Shown here: piece after piece, positions 1-6,143 of the stretch | Numbering within the stretch: position 1 is the first letter of the stretch | Layout of the letters: each line of letters opens with the position of its first letter | Origin: Sphaerochaetaceae bacterium | GTDB taxonomy: Bacteria > Spirochaetota > Spirochaetia > Sphaerochaetales > Sphaerochaetaceae | Length of the DNA: 9,152 bases | Direction: 5' to 3' | Assembly: GCA_024405065.1 (NCBI GenBank) | Contig: JAKSPF010000044.1 | Span: 1 to 9,152, forward strand | Program-made: the position numbers and the translations under genes | Notes under the pieces: generated by a model | Database searches by the model: none | The model's input: only the letters and a program-made list of their open reading frames with translations | What the model was told of the DNA's origin: nothing

Positions 1-1
1 C

Positions 2-505
2 AATGCCACTTGCAACAGAATTGACGGAATAGCCGTTGACTTCATGGTAATTGCGTGTCTGGGAGCAATAGAAGTAGTTACAATCAAGACCTACTGGTTG
101 CTCATTCTTGTTCTTACGTTTACTGGCATAATCATCACCTGTTATATAACTCCGTGGTTCTGCAGCAGGCTTTTCGGTGATTTTTCTTTTATGAGGTTTC
201 TGATGATTTTCGGAACTGCGAACGGTACACTTCCTACAGCACTCTCTCTTCTGAGAGTGGTTGATCCTAACTTTGAAACTCAGGTGGCACAGGACTATAT
301 CGGAGCAACGGGTTTCATGTTCATACTTGCACTTCCGATACTTGCTTTGATTAACTGGCCGGCAATGGGACATACGTTCCGGTATTTGTGTCTGCTGGCG
401 GGATACGTGATTGTTGCGTTTGTGATGTACGTTATGCTTGCAGGTAAGAGAGCGTTTGCAGAACCGCGCAAATACTTTTTCATGGAAAAGAAACAAAAAG
501 CCTGA
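2..505 (+). CDS. Na+/glutamate symporter, GltS family (C-terminal part; 5' end outside window)
   Basis: The reading frame is open from base 2 and ends at TGA 503-505, so the first ATG at 44 is internal and the gene is cut by the window edge. About 167 residues remain, against roughly 400 for a full GltS protein, so this is about the last two fifths. The fragment begins with RIDGIAVDFMVIACLGAI, which resembles the start of the second half of GltS. It contains three to four hydrophobic membrane segments and the family-like stretch GTANGTLPTALSLLRVVDP, matching the re-entrant loop plus 'LLRxxDP' region. GltS proteins import glutamate with sodium across the inner membrane. The C-terminal tail is basic (EKKQKA) and probably cytoplasmic. 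Glutamate specificity is assumed from the family. No strong terminator follows, only a weak 5-bp stem near 505-525. Confidence 0.75.
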   Translation, partial: NATCNRIDGIAVDFMVIACLGAIEVVTIKTYWLLILVLTFTGIIITCYITPWFCSRLFGDFSFMRFLMIFGTANGTLPTALSLLRVVDPNFETQVAQDYIGATGFMFILALPILALINWPAMGHTFRYLCLLAGYVIVAFVMYVMLAGKRAFAEPRKYFFMEKKQKA

Positions 506-560
506 TGAGCACCGAAACTCATTCATAAATTCTCTGATAGAGGTGTTACTCTGCTGTTGA

Positions 561-589
561 TTGATTAAAAGTCCGTAATGCCGGATAAT
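561..589 (+). promoter_or_regulatory. Sigma-70 type promoter for the small gene at 624
   Basis: A -35 box TTGATT (561-566; 4 of 6 consensus) is followed by exactly 17 bp and a -10 box GATAAT (584-589; 5 of 6). Transcription would start near 596, about 28 bases before the ATG at 624. The promoter also settles the start of the next gene, because the in-frame ATG at 588 overlaps the -10 box and could not be on this transcript. Confidence 0.6.
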
Positions 590-623
590 GCAGGGGAAAA
601 TAAAAGAAAGGGAAGATATTGTT

Positions 624-848
624 ATGAAAAAAAGACAGATTAAAAAAATCACAAACCTGTATCTTTTGGATGCGGATGAGGATCTTCTTGTTCCGCCGTC
701 AATCTGGAAAGCGGAAGAAAAGGAGATGATAAAATACGGTTCAAAGGCATGGAGAATTTCCAATCCTGAGAAGGCAAAGGAAATAGACAAGGCAATTGAG
801 CAGGCAATACGGGAAGCCGAAGCCAAGTGCGAACACACCGGAGAGTAA
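624..848 (+). CDS. Small uncharacterised charged protein (74 aa)
   Basis: I do not recognise a family. The protein starts MKKRQIKKITNLYLLDADED and ends EAKCEHTGE. It has a basic N-terminus, a central part with VPPSIWKAEEKEM, and a C-terminal half (about residues 46-70) rich in K, E, A and I that should form a charged amphipathic helix. There is no signal peptide or membrane segment, so it is probably cytoplasmic. The ATG at 624 is preferred over the in-frame ATG at 588. It has a purine-rich GGGAAGA ribosome binding site about 8 bases upstream, and 588 lies inside the -10 promoter box. The stop codon (846-848) is in the loop of a terminator hairpin. A promoter, RBS and terminator tailored to this frame make it a credible gene despite its size. 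Confidence 0.7.
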   Translation: MKKRQIKKITNLYLLDADEDLLVPPSIWKAEEKEMIKYGSKAWRISNPEKAKEIDKAIEQAIREAEAKCEHTGE

Positions 849-862
849 TCTCCGGTTTTTTT
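837..862 (+). terminator. Rho-independent terminator or attenuator overlapping the stop of the small gene
   Basis: A perfect 8-bp stem, ACCGGAGA (837-844) with TCTCCGGT (849-856), is closed by a GTAA loop (845-848). GTAA is a GNRA-type tetraloop. A run of seven T (856-862, the first shared with the stem) follows. The stop codon TAA of the upstream gene is within the loop, and the MATE start codon is only 4 bases beyond the T run. A ribosome terminating here would mask the stem, so the hairpin could act as a translation-sensitive attenuator for the MATE gene. The terminator is seen directly; the attenuation is inference. Confidence 0.8.
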
Positions 863-866
863 AAGT

Positions 867-2249
867 ATGGGATTACGCAAATTCATAGGTGACAGACGGT
901 TTTACCGGATGGTTCTTCTCATTGTTGTGCCGATTGTTGTTCAGAACGGAATTACGAATTTTGTAAATCTTCTGGATAATCTCATGGTGGGCAGAATGGG
1001 AACGGAGGAAATGTCCGGTGTTGCCATTGTGAACCAGCTTATATTTGTATTCAATCTCTGCATTTTCGGAGGATTCAGCGGAGCAGGAATATTCACCGCT
1101 CAGTACAACGGAATGGACGATGCGCAGGGTATCCGCAATACGTTCCGTTTCAAAATATTGCTCGGCATTGTAATGACTGCCATTGCTCTGATTGTTTTTC
1201 TGACAGCAGGGAATTCACTTATAAAGATGTACCTTAACGATTCAGCTTCAAGCGGCAGCAACGAGAGGGTTCTGGCTTACGGAAATGCCTATTTGCGAAT
1301 AATGTTTGTCGGTCTTCTTCCGTTTGCTTTTGTACAGGCCTATTCCAGTACATTGCGTGAATGCGGGGAAACCCTGTTTCCGATGATTGCCGGAATTGTT
1401 GCGGTTACAGTCAATCTTGTATTCAACTGGCTTTTGATATTCGGTCACTGCGGGTTTCCCCGCATGGGTGTTGAGGGAGCGGCTATTGCCACGGTTCTTT
1501 CACGTTTTGTGGAAATGGCTCTTGTTGTATGCAGAACTCACACTTGCCGTGACCGGTATCCGTTTGCACGTGAGCTTTATTCAACGATGAAAATTCCTTC
1601 AGAGTTGGTTCGCCGGATAGTAAAGACAGGTTCTCCGCTTCTGATAAACGAGGCACTGTGGTCTGCCGGAATGGCCTTCCTGACTCAATGCTACTCCATG
1701 AGAGGTCTGAATGCGGTTGCGGGATTCAACATTGCAAATACAGTTATAAATCTTTTCAACGTAGTTCTTTACTCTATGGGAAATACTGTAGGTATTATAA
1801 TAGGAAAGCTTTTAGGTGCGGGTAAGCAGGAAGAAGCTGTGGATACGGACAGAAAACTGATTGCGTTTTCCGTGATGCTGTGTTGTGGAGTTTCTCTGCT
1901 GCTGATGTCGGTTTCATCGGTATTCCCGGCTATATACAACACAAATGATGAGGCAAAGAGCATTGCAAAGAGCATAATAATTGTTGCGGCAGTGTTTCTG
2001 CCTACCGAGGCCTTTAAGAATGCAACTTATTTCACTCTGCGATCCGGAGGACGTACATGGATAACATTTGCATTTGACAGTTGCTTTGTATGGACTGTGA
2101 GTGTTCCTATAGCGTTCTGCCTGAGCCGGTTTACTTCTCTGTCGGTTTCGGCGCTTTATATCTGCGTATCTTCAGGTGGAATGATTAAGGTTTTTATAGG
2201 CTATTACCTCGTAAAAAAGCGTGTCTGGCTGAACAACATGGTTTCCTGA
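867..2249 (+). CDS. MATE family multidrug/toxin efflux transporter
   Basis: This 460-residue protein has the usual length and hydrophobicity for a MATE exporter, with about twelve predicted membrane segments. The N-terminal stretch PIVVQNGITNFVNLLDNLMV followed by GRMGTEEMSGVAIVNQL is characteristic of bacterial MATE proteins. A second related half begins around residue 250 (ETGSPLLINEALW-like KTGSPLLINEALWSAG), as expected for the internal pseudo-repeat. Such proteins export cationic drugs or metabolites using a Na+ or H+ gradient; the substrate cannot be told. The ATG at 867 is supported by family-like N-terminal sequence (MGLRKFIGDRRFYRM), yet there is no Shine-Dalgarno immediately before it, only the T run of the upstream terminator. 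Expression probably needs readthrough and re-initiation after the small gene, or a promoter inside that gene. Confidence 0.88.
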   Translation: MGLRKFIGDRRFYRMVLLIVVPIVVQNGITNFVNLLDNLMVGRMGTEEMSGVAIVNQLIFVFNLCIFGGFSGAGIFTAQYNGMDDAQGIRNTFRFKILLGIVMTAIALIVFLTAGNSLIKMYLNDSASSGSNERVLAYGNAYLRIMFVGLLPFAFVQAYSSTLRECGETLFPMIAGIVAVTVNLVFNWLLIFGHCGFPRMGVEGAAIATVLSRFVEMALVVCRTHTCRDRYPFARELYSTMKIPSELVRRIVKTGSPLLINEALWSAGMAFLTQCYSMRGLNAVAGFNIANTVINLFNVVLYSMGNTVGIIIGKLLGAGKQEEAVDTDRKLIAFSVMLCCGVSLLLMSVSSVFPAIYNTNDEAKSIAKSIIIVAAVFLPTEAFKNATYFTLRSGGRTWITFAFDSCFVWTVSVPIAFCLSRFTSLSVSALYICVSSGGMIKVFIGYYLVKKRVWLNNMVS

Positions 2250-2264
2250 AAGTAATCTGAAAGT
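2246..2264 (+). repeat. Tandem CTGAAAGT half-sites upstream of the 2278 promoter
   Basis: CTGAAAGT occurs at 2246-2253 and again at 2257-2264, an 11-bp period close to one DNA helical turn. The pair lies about 14 bp upstream of the -35 box. That is a plausible position for an activator bound to one face of the helix, but the repeat is short and may be chance. The first copy overlaps the MATE stop codon. Confidence 0.3.
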
Positions 2265-2277
2265 TTACGTGGGGGTA

Positions 2278-2306
2278 TCGTCATTTATGCGGTATGGTGA
2301 TATAAT
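2278..2306 (+). promoter_or_regulatory. Strong extended -10 promoter for the RsbW-like/HAD/CstA operon
   Basis: A perfect TATAAT (2301-2306) is preceded by TGA, giving the extended -10 element TGATATAAT. A -35 box TCGTCA (2278-2283; 4 of 6) sits 17 bp upstream. Transcription is expected to begin near 2313, shortly before the RsbW-like gene. No other promoter of similar quality is visible before the end of cstA, so it probably drives all three tightly spaced genes. Confidence 0.75.
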
Positions 2307-2339
2307 GGCGTTAAAAGGTATGCGAGGAAATTGAATATA

Positions 2340-2744
2340 ATGGTGGAAAGAGAATTCCCTGCATCAGATGAAGTACTCGGTGATGTGACAGCTTTTGTTG
2401 AGGAAGAGTTGGGGAAAGTTGGCTGTCCCCCTGCTCAAATTACAAAGATATCAATCATTCTTGAAGAAATATTCGTGCACATATCTCACTATGCCTATCA
2501 TGGTGAAGAAGGGAAGATGAAACTTTGCGTGGATGCCGCCGAAAGCAGTGTGAAGATGATTTTTTCAGACAGAGGCGTTCCTTTTAATCCCCTTGAGAAA
2601 AAAGATCCGGATATTACTCTTTCTGCAGAGGAGAGAGGTATCGGCGGGCTTGGCATTTTCATGGTGAAAAAGGCTATGGACAAAGTTTCATACAATTACG
2701 TTGACGGTTGTAATGTCCTTACCGTTGAAAAAAAATTCTGTTGA
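2340..2744 (+). CDS. RsbW-like GHKL ATPase/anti-sigma regulatory factor with altered N-box
   Basis: This 134-residue protein is a stand-alone HATPase_c_2 (serine-kinase/anti-sigma RsbW-like) domain. Numbered from ATG 2340, the N-box helix reads LEEIFVHISHYAY (E42, E43), the G1 box is DRGVPFNP (D77-x-G79) and the G2 glycine loop is GIGGLGIFMVKK (from G100). In most GHKL ATPases the N-box has Asn four residues after the acidic residue to hold Mg2+; here codon CAC gives His47. Family members bind sigma factors or phosphorylate antagonist proteins, but no sigma factor or STAS antagonist is next door, so the partner is unknown. A TTG at 2331 is an in-frame alternative start, but it would be only 3 bases from the GAGG motif (2324-2327), so ATG 2340 is preferred. 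It is the first gene of the operon, ending 10 bases before the next. Confidence 0.8.
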   Translation: MVEREFPASDEVLGDVTAFVEEELGKVGCPPAQITKISIILEEIFVHISHYAYHGEEGKMKLCVDAAESSVKMIFSDRGVPFNPLEKKDPDITLSAEERGIGGLGIFMVKKAMDKVSYNYVDGCNVLTVEKKFC

Positions 2745-2754
2745 GAATTAAAGA

Positions 2755-3561
2755 GTGATAAAACTTATCTGCCTTGATATAGACGGTACTCTGATTGATG
2801 ACAATCTGAATATTCCTGAAGCAAATATAAAGGCTGTAAGGCATGCTTATGCTGATTGCGGGGTGAAGGTCTGTACTGTGTCCGGACGGATTTCCCAGTC
2901 TTCAAGGTTTTACATGGACAGACTTGGAGTTTCAGGACCGGTTTCGTCTCTCGGCGGATGCCTGCTTGAAAATGAAAAACAGGAAATCATCAAAGAGTTC
3001 AACATAGACAGAGATGTATGCAACCGGATAACAGAGTTTGCAGAAAAATATCACATGAGCCTTCTTATGTATCACCACTATAACTGGTATGTAGATGGTA
3101 CAACATACCCTAAATGGATTGAATCAGAGTATAATGCAACGCACATAAAGGAAACGCGGGTCTGTTCTTTTAATTCTTTGTTTGATACTTTGCTTCCCAA
3201 TAAATTTCTTGCGGTGAATGACAATCACGATGAGATAAAGCTTTTTCAGAAAGAACTTGCCGTCACTTGCGGTGACAGGATAAACACTTTTCTTTCCTGG
3301 CCGGAGTTTCTGGAAGTGGTTCCTCCTGAAGCAAATAAGGGCAGAGCGGTGCTTGACTTATGCTCCTATTACGGATTCTCAAAAGATGAGGTAATGGCGG
3401 TGGGCGATTATTACAACGATATTTTCATGTTTGAGCAAGCGGGAATTTCCGTTGCCGTTGCCAATGCTCCGGATGAAGTGAAGAAAAGAGCTTTTTATAC
3501 CTCGGAAGCAGACAACAATCATGCTGCAGTAGCAGAAGCCATAGAGAAGTTTGTAGGGTGA
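2755..3561 (+). CDS. Cof-type HAD-superfamily hydrolase (sugar-phosphate/nucleotide phosphatase-like)
   Basis: All four HAD motifs are present in this 268-residue protein. Motif I is DIDGT (nucleophile D8, acid/base D10), motif II has S43 in TVSGR, motif III is K195 in EANKGRA, and motif IV is GDYYND (D218, D222). The region between motifs II and III (about 85-185) is the C2B cap typical of the Cof/IIB group, which usually dephosphorylates sugar phosphates, nucleotides or flavin/pyridoxal phosphates. The substrate cannot be read from the sequence. The start is a GTG (2755-2757), and the conserved first strand IKLICLDIDG begins straight after it, so no earlier start is needed. The Shine-Dalgarno is weak (AAAGA), and translational coupling to the gene ending 10 bases upstream is likely. 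Its stop codon overlaps the RBS of cstA. Confidence 0.88.
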   Translation: MIKLICLDIDGTLIDDNLNIPEANIKAVRHAYADCGVKVCTVSGRISQSSRFYMDRLGVSGPVSSLGGCLLENEKQEIIKEFNIDRDVCNRITEFAEKYHMSLLMYHHYNWYVDGTTYPKWIESEYNATHIKETRVCSFNSLFDTLLPNKFLAVNDNHDEIKLFQKELAVTCGDRINTFLSWPEFLEVVPPEANKGRAVLDLCSYYGFSKDEVMAVGDYYNDIFMFEQAGISVAVANAPDEVKKRAFYTSEADNNHAAVAEAIEKFVG

Positions 3562-3575
3562 GGATGTATTAAAAA

Positions 3576-5003
3576 ATGTACACATTCTTCATAAGTTTGT
3601 TTTTATTGTTAACCGGCTTCCTGATTTACAGCAAAGTTGCGGAAAAGACGTTCTGTCCTGACAATAGAGAAACACCGGCTGTCCGGATGAATGACGGAGT
3701 GGATTATATTCCGATGCCTCAGTGGAAGGTGTTTCTCATTCAGCTTCTGAATATTGCGGGAACCGGTCCAGTTTTCGGTGCACTCAGCGGTGCGATTTTC
3801 GGACCTGTCGTGTATATATGGATTGTTTTCGGGTGCATTTTTGCAGGCGCAGTTCACGACTACATGTGCGGCATGATTTCAGTTCGTAATAACGGAGCAA
3901 GTGTGTCAGAAATTGCAGGAAAGTATCTCGGAAACGGCATGAGATACTTTATGAGAGTTTTTTCCCTTGTTCTGCTCATTATGTGCGGTGTGGTTTTTAC
4001 TACAGGTCCTGCAGACCTCCTGGCAATGCTTACTCCTAAAAGTCTTAACGCACGTTTCTGGCTCTGGGTTGTAACTGTTTATTACCTTGTAGCCACATTT
4101 GTTTCAATAGATAAAATAATCGGCAAAATATATCCTTTGTTCGGAGCCTGCCTGATTTTTATGGCATTAGGGGTTGTGTTTTCCCTATTATTATCCGACA
4201 GATTTGTCATGCCTGAACTCTGGAATAATTTTGAAAATCAGCATGCCGAGGGAATACCGGTATGGCCGTTTATGTTTGTCACCGTGGCGTGCGGAGCAAT
4301 TTCGGGATTTCATGCTACACAAACACCTATGATGGCAAGATGTATAAAAACGGAAAAACAGGGACGGACTGTATTCTACGGAGCAATGATTGCAGAAGGT
4401 GTAATTGCACTTATCTGGGCAGCCGCCGGAGTAACATATTATGAAGATTCTCAGGCACTTTTGGCAGCCGGCGGCGGATGCAGTGCGGTTGTCTATAACA
4501 TTTGCCGGACTTCAATGGGAAAATTAGGAGCGCTTCTTGCCATGGTCGGTGTAATTGTCTGTCCGATTACGTCAGGTGATACGGCGTACAGGTCTGCCAG
4601 ACTGATTATTGCGGATTGGTTCAAACTGGATCAGAAAAACTGGAAAAAACGTCTTCTTGTTACAATTCCGATTCTCGGTGTCGGGGTAATTGTTTCTCAT
4701 ATGGATTATTCCACAGTCTGGCGGTGTTTTTCGTGGAGCAATCAGAGTCTTGCAACGATTTCCCTGTGGGCTGCAGTAATCTATCTCAGGCAAAACGGGA
4801 GAAATCGGACGGTTGCAATTATCCCTGCAATATTTATGGGTGCAGTTACAATGACGTATTTTGTTGCTGCCCCCGAATGGCTCGGTTACTGGTGGGAAAA
4901 AATGAATGTGAAATTTGATACATATTACATCATTGCACTGATTGCCGGTGTGTTGTTTGCGGTTGCAACACTTCTTGTATACAAAAGAAATACCGGTGAT
5001 TGA
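3576..5003 (+). CDS. cstA: Carbon starvation protein A (CstA) family transporter, short form
   Basis: A 475-residue polytopic membrane protein with the CstA signature near the N-terminus: TPAVRMNDGVDYIPMPQW (about 33-50), then IAGTGPVFGALSGAIFGP (60-77) and GAVHDYMCGM (91-100). CstA and BtsT proteins of enteric bacteria are near 700 residues and take up peptides or pyruvate. This is the shorter form common in anaerobes, lacking a long C-terminal extension. About a dozen membrane segments are apparent. The second half contains PMMARCIKTEKQGRTVFYGAM and CPITSGDTAYRSARLIIADW, regions that also resemble CstA. The ATG at 3576 has AGGA (3561-3564) overlapping the previous stop codon; the ATG at 3564 is followed by a stop after one codon. 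Substrate (peptide, pyruvate or other) is not decidable here. Confidence 0.87.
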   Translation: MYTFFISLFLLLTGFLIYSKVAEKTFCPDNRETPAVRMNDGVDYIPMPQWKVFLIQLLNIAGTGPVFGALSGAIFGPVVYIWIVFGCIFAGAVHDYMCGMISVRNNGASVSEIAGKYLGNGMRYFMRVFSLVLLIMCGVVFTTGPADLLAMLTPKSLNARFWLWVVTVYYLVATFVSIDKIIGKIYPLFGACLIFMALGVVFSLLLSDRFVMPELWNNFENQHAEGIPVWPFMFVTVACGAISGFHATQTPMMARCIKTEKQGRTVFYGAMIAEGVIALIWAAAGVTYYEDSQALLAAGGGCSAVVYNICRTSMGKLGALLAMVGVIVCPITSGDTAYRSARLIIADWFKLDQKNWKKRLLVTIPILGVGVIVSHMDYSTVWRCFSWSNQSLATISLWAAVIYLRQNGRNRTVAIIPAIFMGAVTMTYFVAAPEWLGYWWEKMNVKFDTYYIIALIAGVLFAVATLLVYKRNTGD

Positions 5004-5105
5004 CGTGCCTGTGCCTGTTTTGTGTATTGAGTCGTTTTTGTTTGGGAAGAAAATGTGCGACTACTTGTTTTAGCTATCGGATTTTATTAATCTGTATGCA
5101 AAAGT

Positions 5106-5708
5106 ATGAAAACAACTGAAAAAAGTGTAATAACAATTCCGAACCTCATGAGTTTTTTCAGACTGGTGTTGGTTCCGTTCATAATGTATGCCTATATTTG
5201 TCTCCGTGAATACTATCTTACTGCAGGTCTTGTTCTTTTTTCTGCGCTGACTGATGTTTTGGACGGCTTTCTTGCAAGGAAGTATAACTGGGTTTCAGAC
5301 TTCGGTAAGTTTCTTGACCCGTTTGCGGATAAAGTAACGCAGGCTGCGATGATTCTGTGTCTTCTTACAAGATATGCCCAGTTGCGACTTCTCATAAAGA
5401 TTTTTGTGATAAAGGAATTTCTGCAAGGTGTGTGTGTGCTTATTGCCGTGCATAAGTCAAACATTTTTTCGGGTTCAAGATGGTATGGAAAAGTGAGTAC
5501 CTTTCTTCTTTACACAATGTGCCTTATTCTTATTCTTTTTCCGGATATAAACCGAGCCGGTGTTGATGCAATGACAACCATCTGTACGGTGATGCTTGCG
5601 GTTGCTCTGGTAGGTTATACTTTCCTGTCCTTCAAACTTGCCTTCGGCAAACCTGAAAATAAGAAAAGTGAAGAACCCGACAACAGAATTGAGGATTTAC
5701 GTTACTGA
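5106..5708 (+). CDS. CDP-alcohol phosphatidyltransferase (PgsA/cardiolipin-synthase-like)
   Basis: This 200-residue integral membrane enzyme carries the complete family motif D-x2-D-G-x2-A-R-x8-G-x3-D-x3-D: D50, D53, G54, A57, R58, G67, D71, D75. These residues bind two metal ions and the CDP group, and D75 is the expected catalytic base. The N-terminus (TIPNLMSFFRLVLVPF) resembles phosphatidylglycerophosphate synthase, which makes PGP from CDP-diacylglycerol and glycerol-3-phosphate. Membrane CMP-forming cardiolipin synthases and choline-utilising relatives share the motif, so the acceptor is uncertain. About six membrane segments are followed by a charged tail (from about 181). The ATG at 5106 has no clear Shine-Dalgarno. 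An out-of-frame ATG at 5096 opens a 7-codon overlapping reading frame. The gene is 102 bases after cstA with no convincing terminator, so it may be the last gene of that operon. Confidence 0.85.
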   Translation: MKTTEKSVITIPNLMSFFRLVLVPFIMYAYICLREYYLTAGLVLFSALTDVLDGFLARKYNWVSDFGKFLDPFADKVTQAAMILCLLTRYAQLRLLIKIFVIKEFLQGVCVLIAVHKSNIFSGSRWYGKVSTFLLYTMCLILILFPDINRAGVDAMTTICTVMLAVALVGYTFLSFKLAFGKPENKKSEEPDNRIEDLRY

Positions 5709-5712
5709 GAAA

Positions 5713-5747
5713 ATTTCAAAACTTTCCTCATAATTTCTGAACTTGCC
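5713..5747 (+). repeat. 35-bp direct repeat, left copy (flanks the DUF4143 gene)
   Basis: This copy begins with ATTTCAAAA and ends with TTCTGAACTTGCC. It aligns without gaps to 7596-7630, with 28 of 35 bases identical by hand count, the two ends being the best conserved. It starts 4 bases after the stop codon of the phosphatidyltransferase gene. The pair encloses the DUF4143 ATPase gene and its upstream region. Confidence 0.6.
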
Positions 5748-5781
5748 GGTTGCCATGTAGGTTCTTGTACAATTTTGAAAG

Positions 5782-5834
5782 AAGATTACTCAGCCAAAAG
5801 TATCGTTTTTTTCTACTTTTGGCTATGCAATCTT
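5782..5834. repeat. Large two-tier hairpin downstream of the phosphatidyltransferase
   Basis: A perfect 11-bp stem, AGCCAAAAGTA (5792-5802) with TACTTTTGGCT (5814-5824), encloses an 11-base T-rich loop. A second stem, AAGATT (5782-5787) with AATCTT (5829-5834), continues it across a 4 x 4 internal mismatch (ACTC/ATGC). The T run is in the loop, not after the stem, so this is not a standard intrinsic terminator. It could still protect or end the upstream transcript, serve as a protein- or recombinase-binding palindrome, or be a mobile palindromic repeat. Confidence 0.6.
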
Positions 5835-5956
5835 GTTTGGACTTGAATAGAAATGTCCACTAAAGTTTTGTATCTCTGATAAATCCTTTTGTCCGTATAT
5901 TATTTCGCACGATTTTCATTGATTTCTGTTGTAAATCGTATATGTTATAGTCAGCC

Positions 5957-5972
5957 TATAATCGGAAAGGAG
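5957..5972 (+). other. Orphan -10-like box and ribosome binding site without a gene
   Basis: A perfect TATAAT (5957-5962) is followed by GGAAAGGAG (5964-5972), which would be a good Shine-Dalgarno. No ATG, GTG or TTG lies in the next 20 bases, and the downstream frames close quickly. No good -35 is found 16-18 bp upstream. It looks like the 5' end of a gene whose body has been lost, although chance is possible in AT-rich DNA. Confidence 0.3.
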
Positions 5973-6066
5973 ATTCAACGAGCAGATCAGAGTAAATCAC
6001 AATCATAATTCCAACACATTTTTCCTCACTTACAGCGGAATTTGCAATTGTCTTTCCGGCTAAAAA

Positions 6067-6115
6067 GTTTAGGGTATTCGTAACCCAAACTTGATAAAAT
6101 TCAGAATTTAGGGTA
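6067..6115. promoter_or_regulatory. AGGGT half-site cluster and weak promoter upstream of the DUF4143 gene
   Basis: TTTAGGGTA occurs at 6068-6076 and again at 6107-6115. Between them, ACCCAAA (6083-6089) is an inverted partner of the first copy, which gives an imperfect hairpin with a TTCG apex (6067-6090). A possible -35 TTGATA (6091-6096) lies between the sites, but the matching -10 (TACTGT, 6114-6119, 17-bp spacing) is poor. The layout suits an operator around a promoter for the gene at 6144, possibly autoregulation. Low certainty. Confidence 0.3.
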
Positions 6116-6143
6116 CTGTTTACCTGAAAAGAGTACAATAGCC

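Larger units (their letters stand above)
5709..6143. other. Long AT-rich intergenic region with repeats (no gene)
   Basis: I see no gene in these 435 bases on either strand. The region holds, in order: one copy of a 35-bp direct repeat (5713-5747), a large hairpin (5782-5834), a 7-bp inverted pair ACGATTT (5909-5915)/AAATCGT (5933-5939), an orphan TATAAT plus AAAGGAG stretch (5957-5972), and a cluster of AGGGT-type half-sites (6067-6115) in front of the DUF4143 gene. A 60-codon minus-strand frame (5956-6138) has no recognisable product. Confidence 0.6.

Noticed and set aside
588..623. Longer start (ATG 588) for the small gene
   Set aside because: The ATG overlaps the -10 box of a good promoter and lacks an RBS; ATG 624 has a GGGAAGA motif at suitable distance.
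2331..2339. TTG start at 2331 for the RsbW-like gene
   Set aside because: It sits only 3 bases after the GAGG motif; ATG 2340 is more likely, although a TTG start cannot be fully excluded.
3609..4793. Several open frames overlapping cstA on both strands
   Set aside because: They are shadows of the strongly conserved CstA coding frame and show no domain-like sequence.
5004..5105. Terminator between cstA and the phosphatidyltransferase gene
   Set aside because: Only a 5-bp AGTCG/CGACT stem with a 23-base loop is present; too weak to call. The promoter candidate TTGTTT-17-TAATCT is also too poor.
5909..5939. ACGATTT/AAATCGT inverted pair as a second recombinase site
   Set aside because: Arms are only 7 bp with a 17-bp gap and bear no resemblance to the GTGTCGC arms of the cassette; it could be chance.
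5956..6138. 60-codon minus-strand open frame upstream of the DUF4143 gene
   Set aside because: No recognisable domain, no family-like sequence, and it overlaps the regulatory-looking repeats of the + strand gene.
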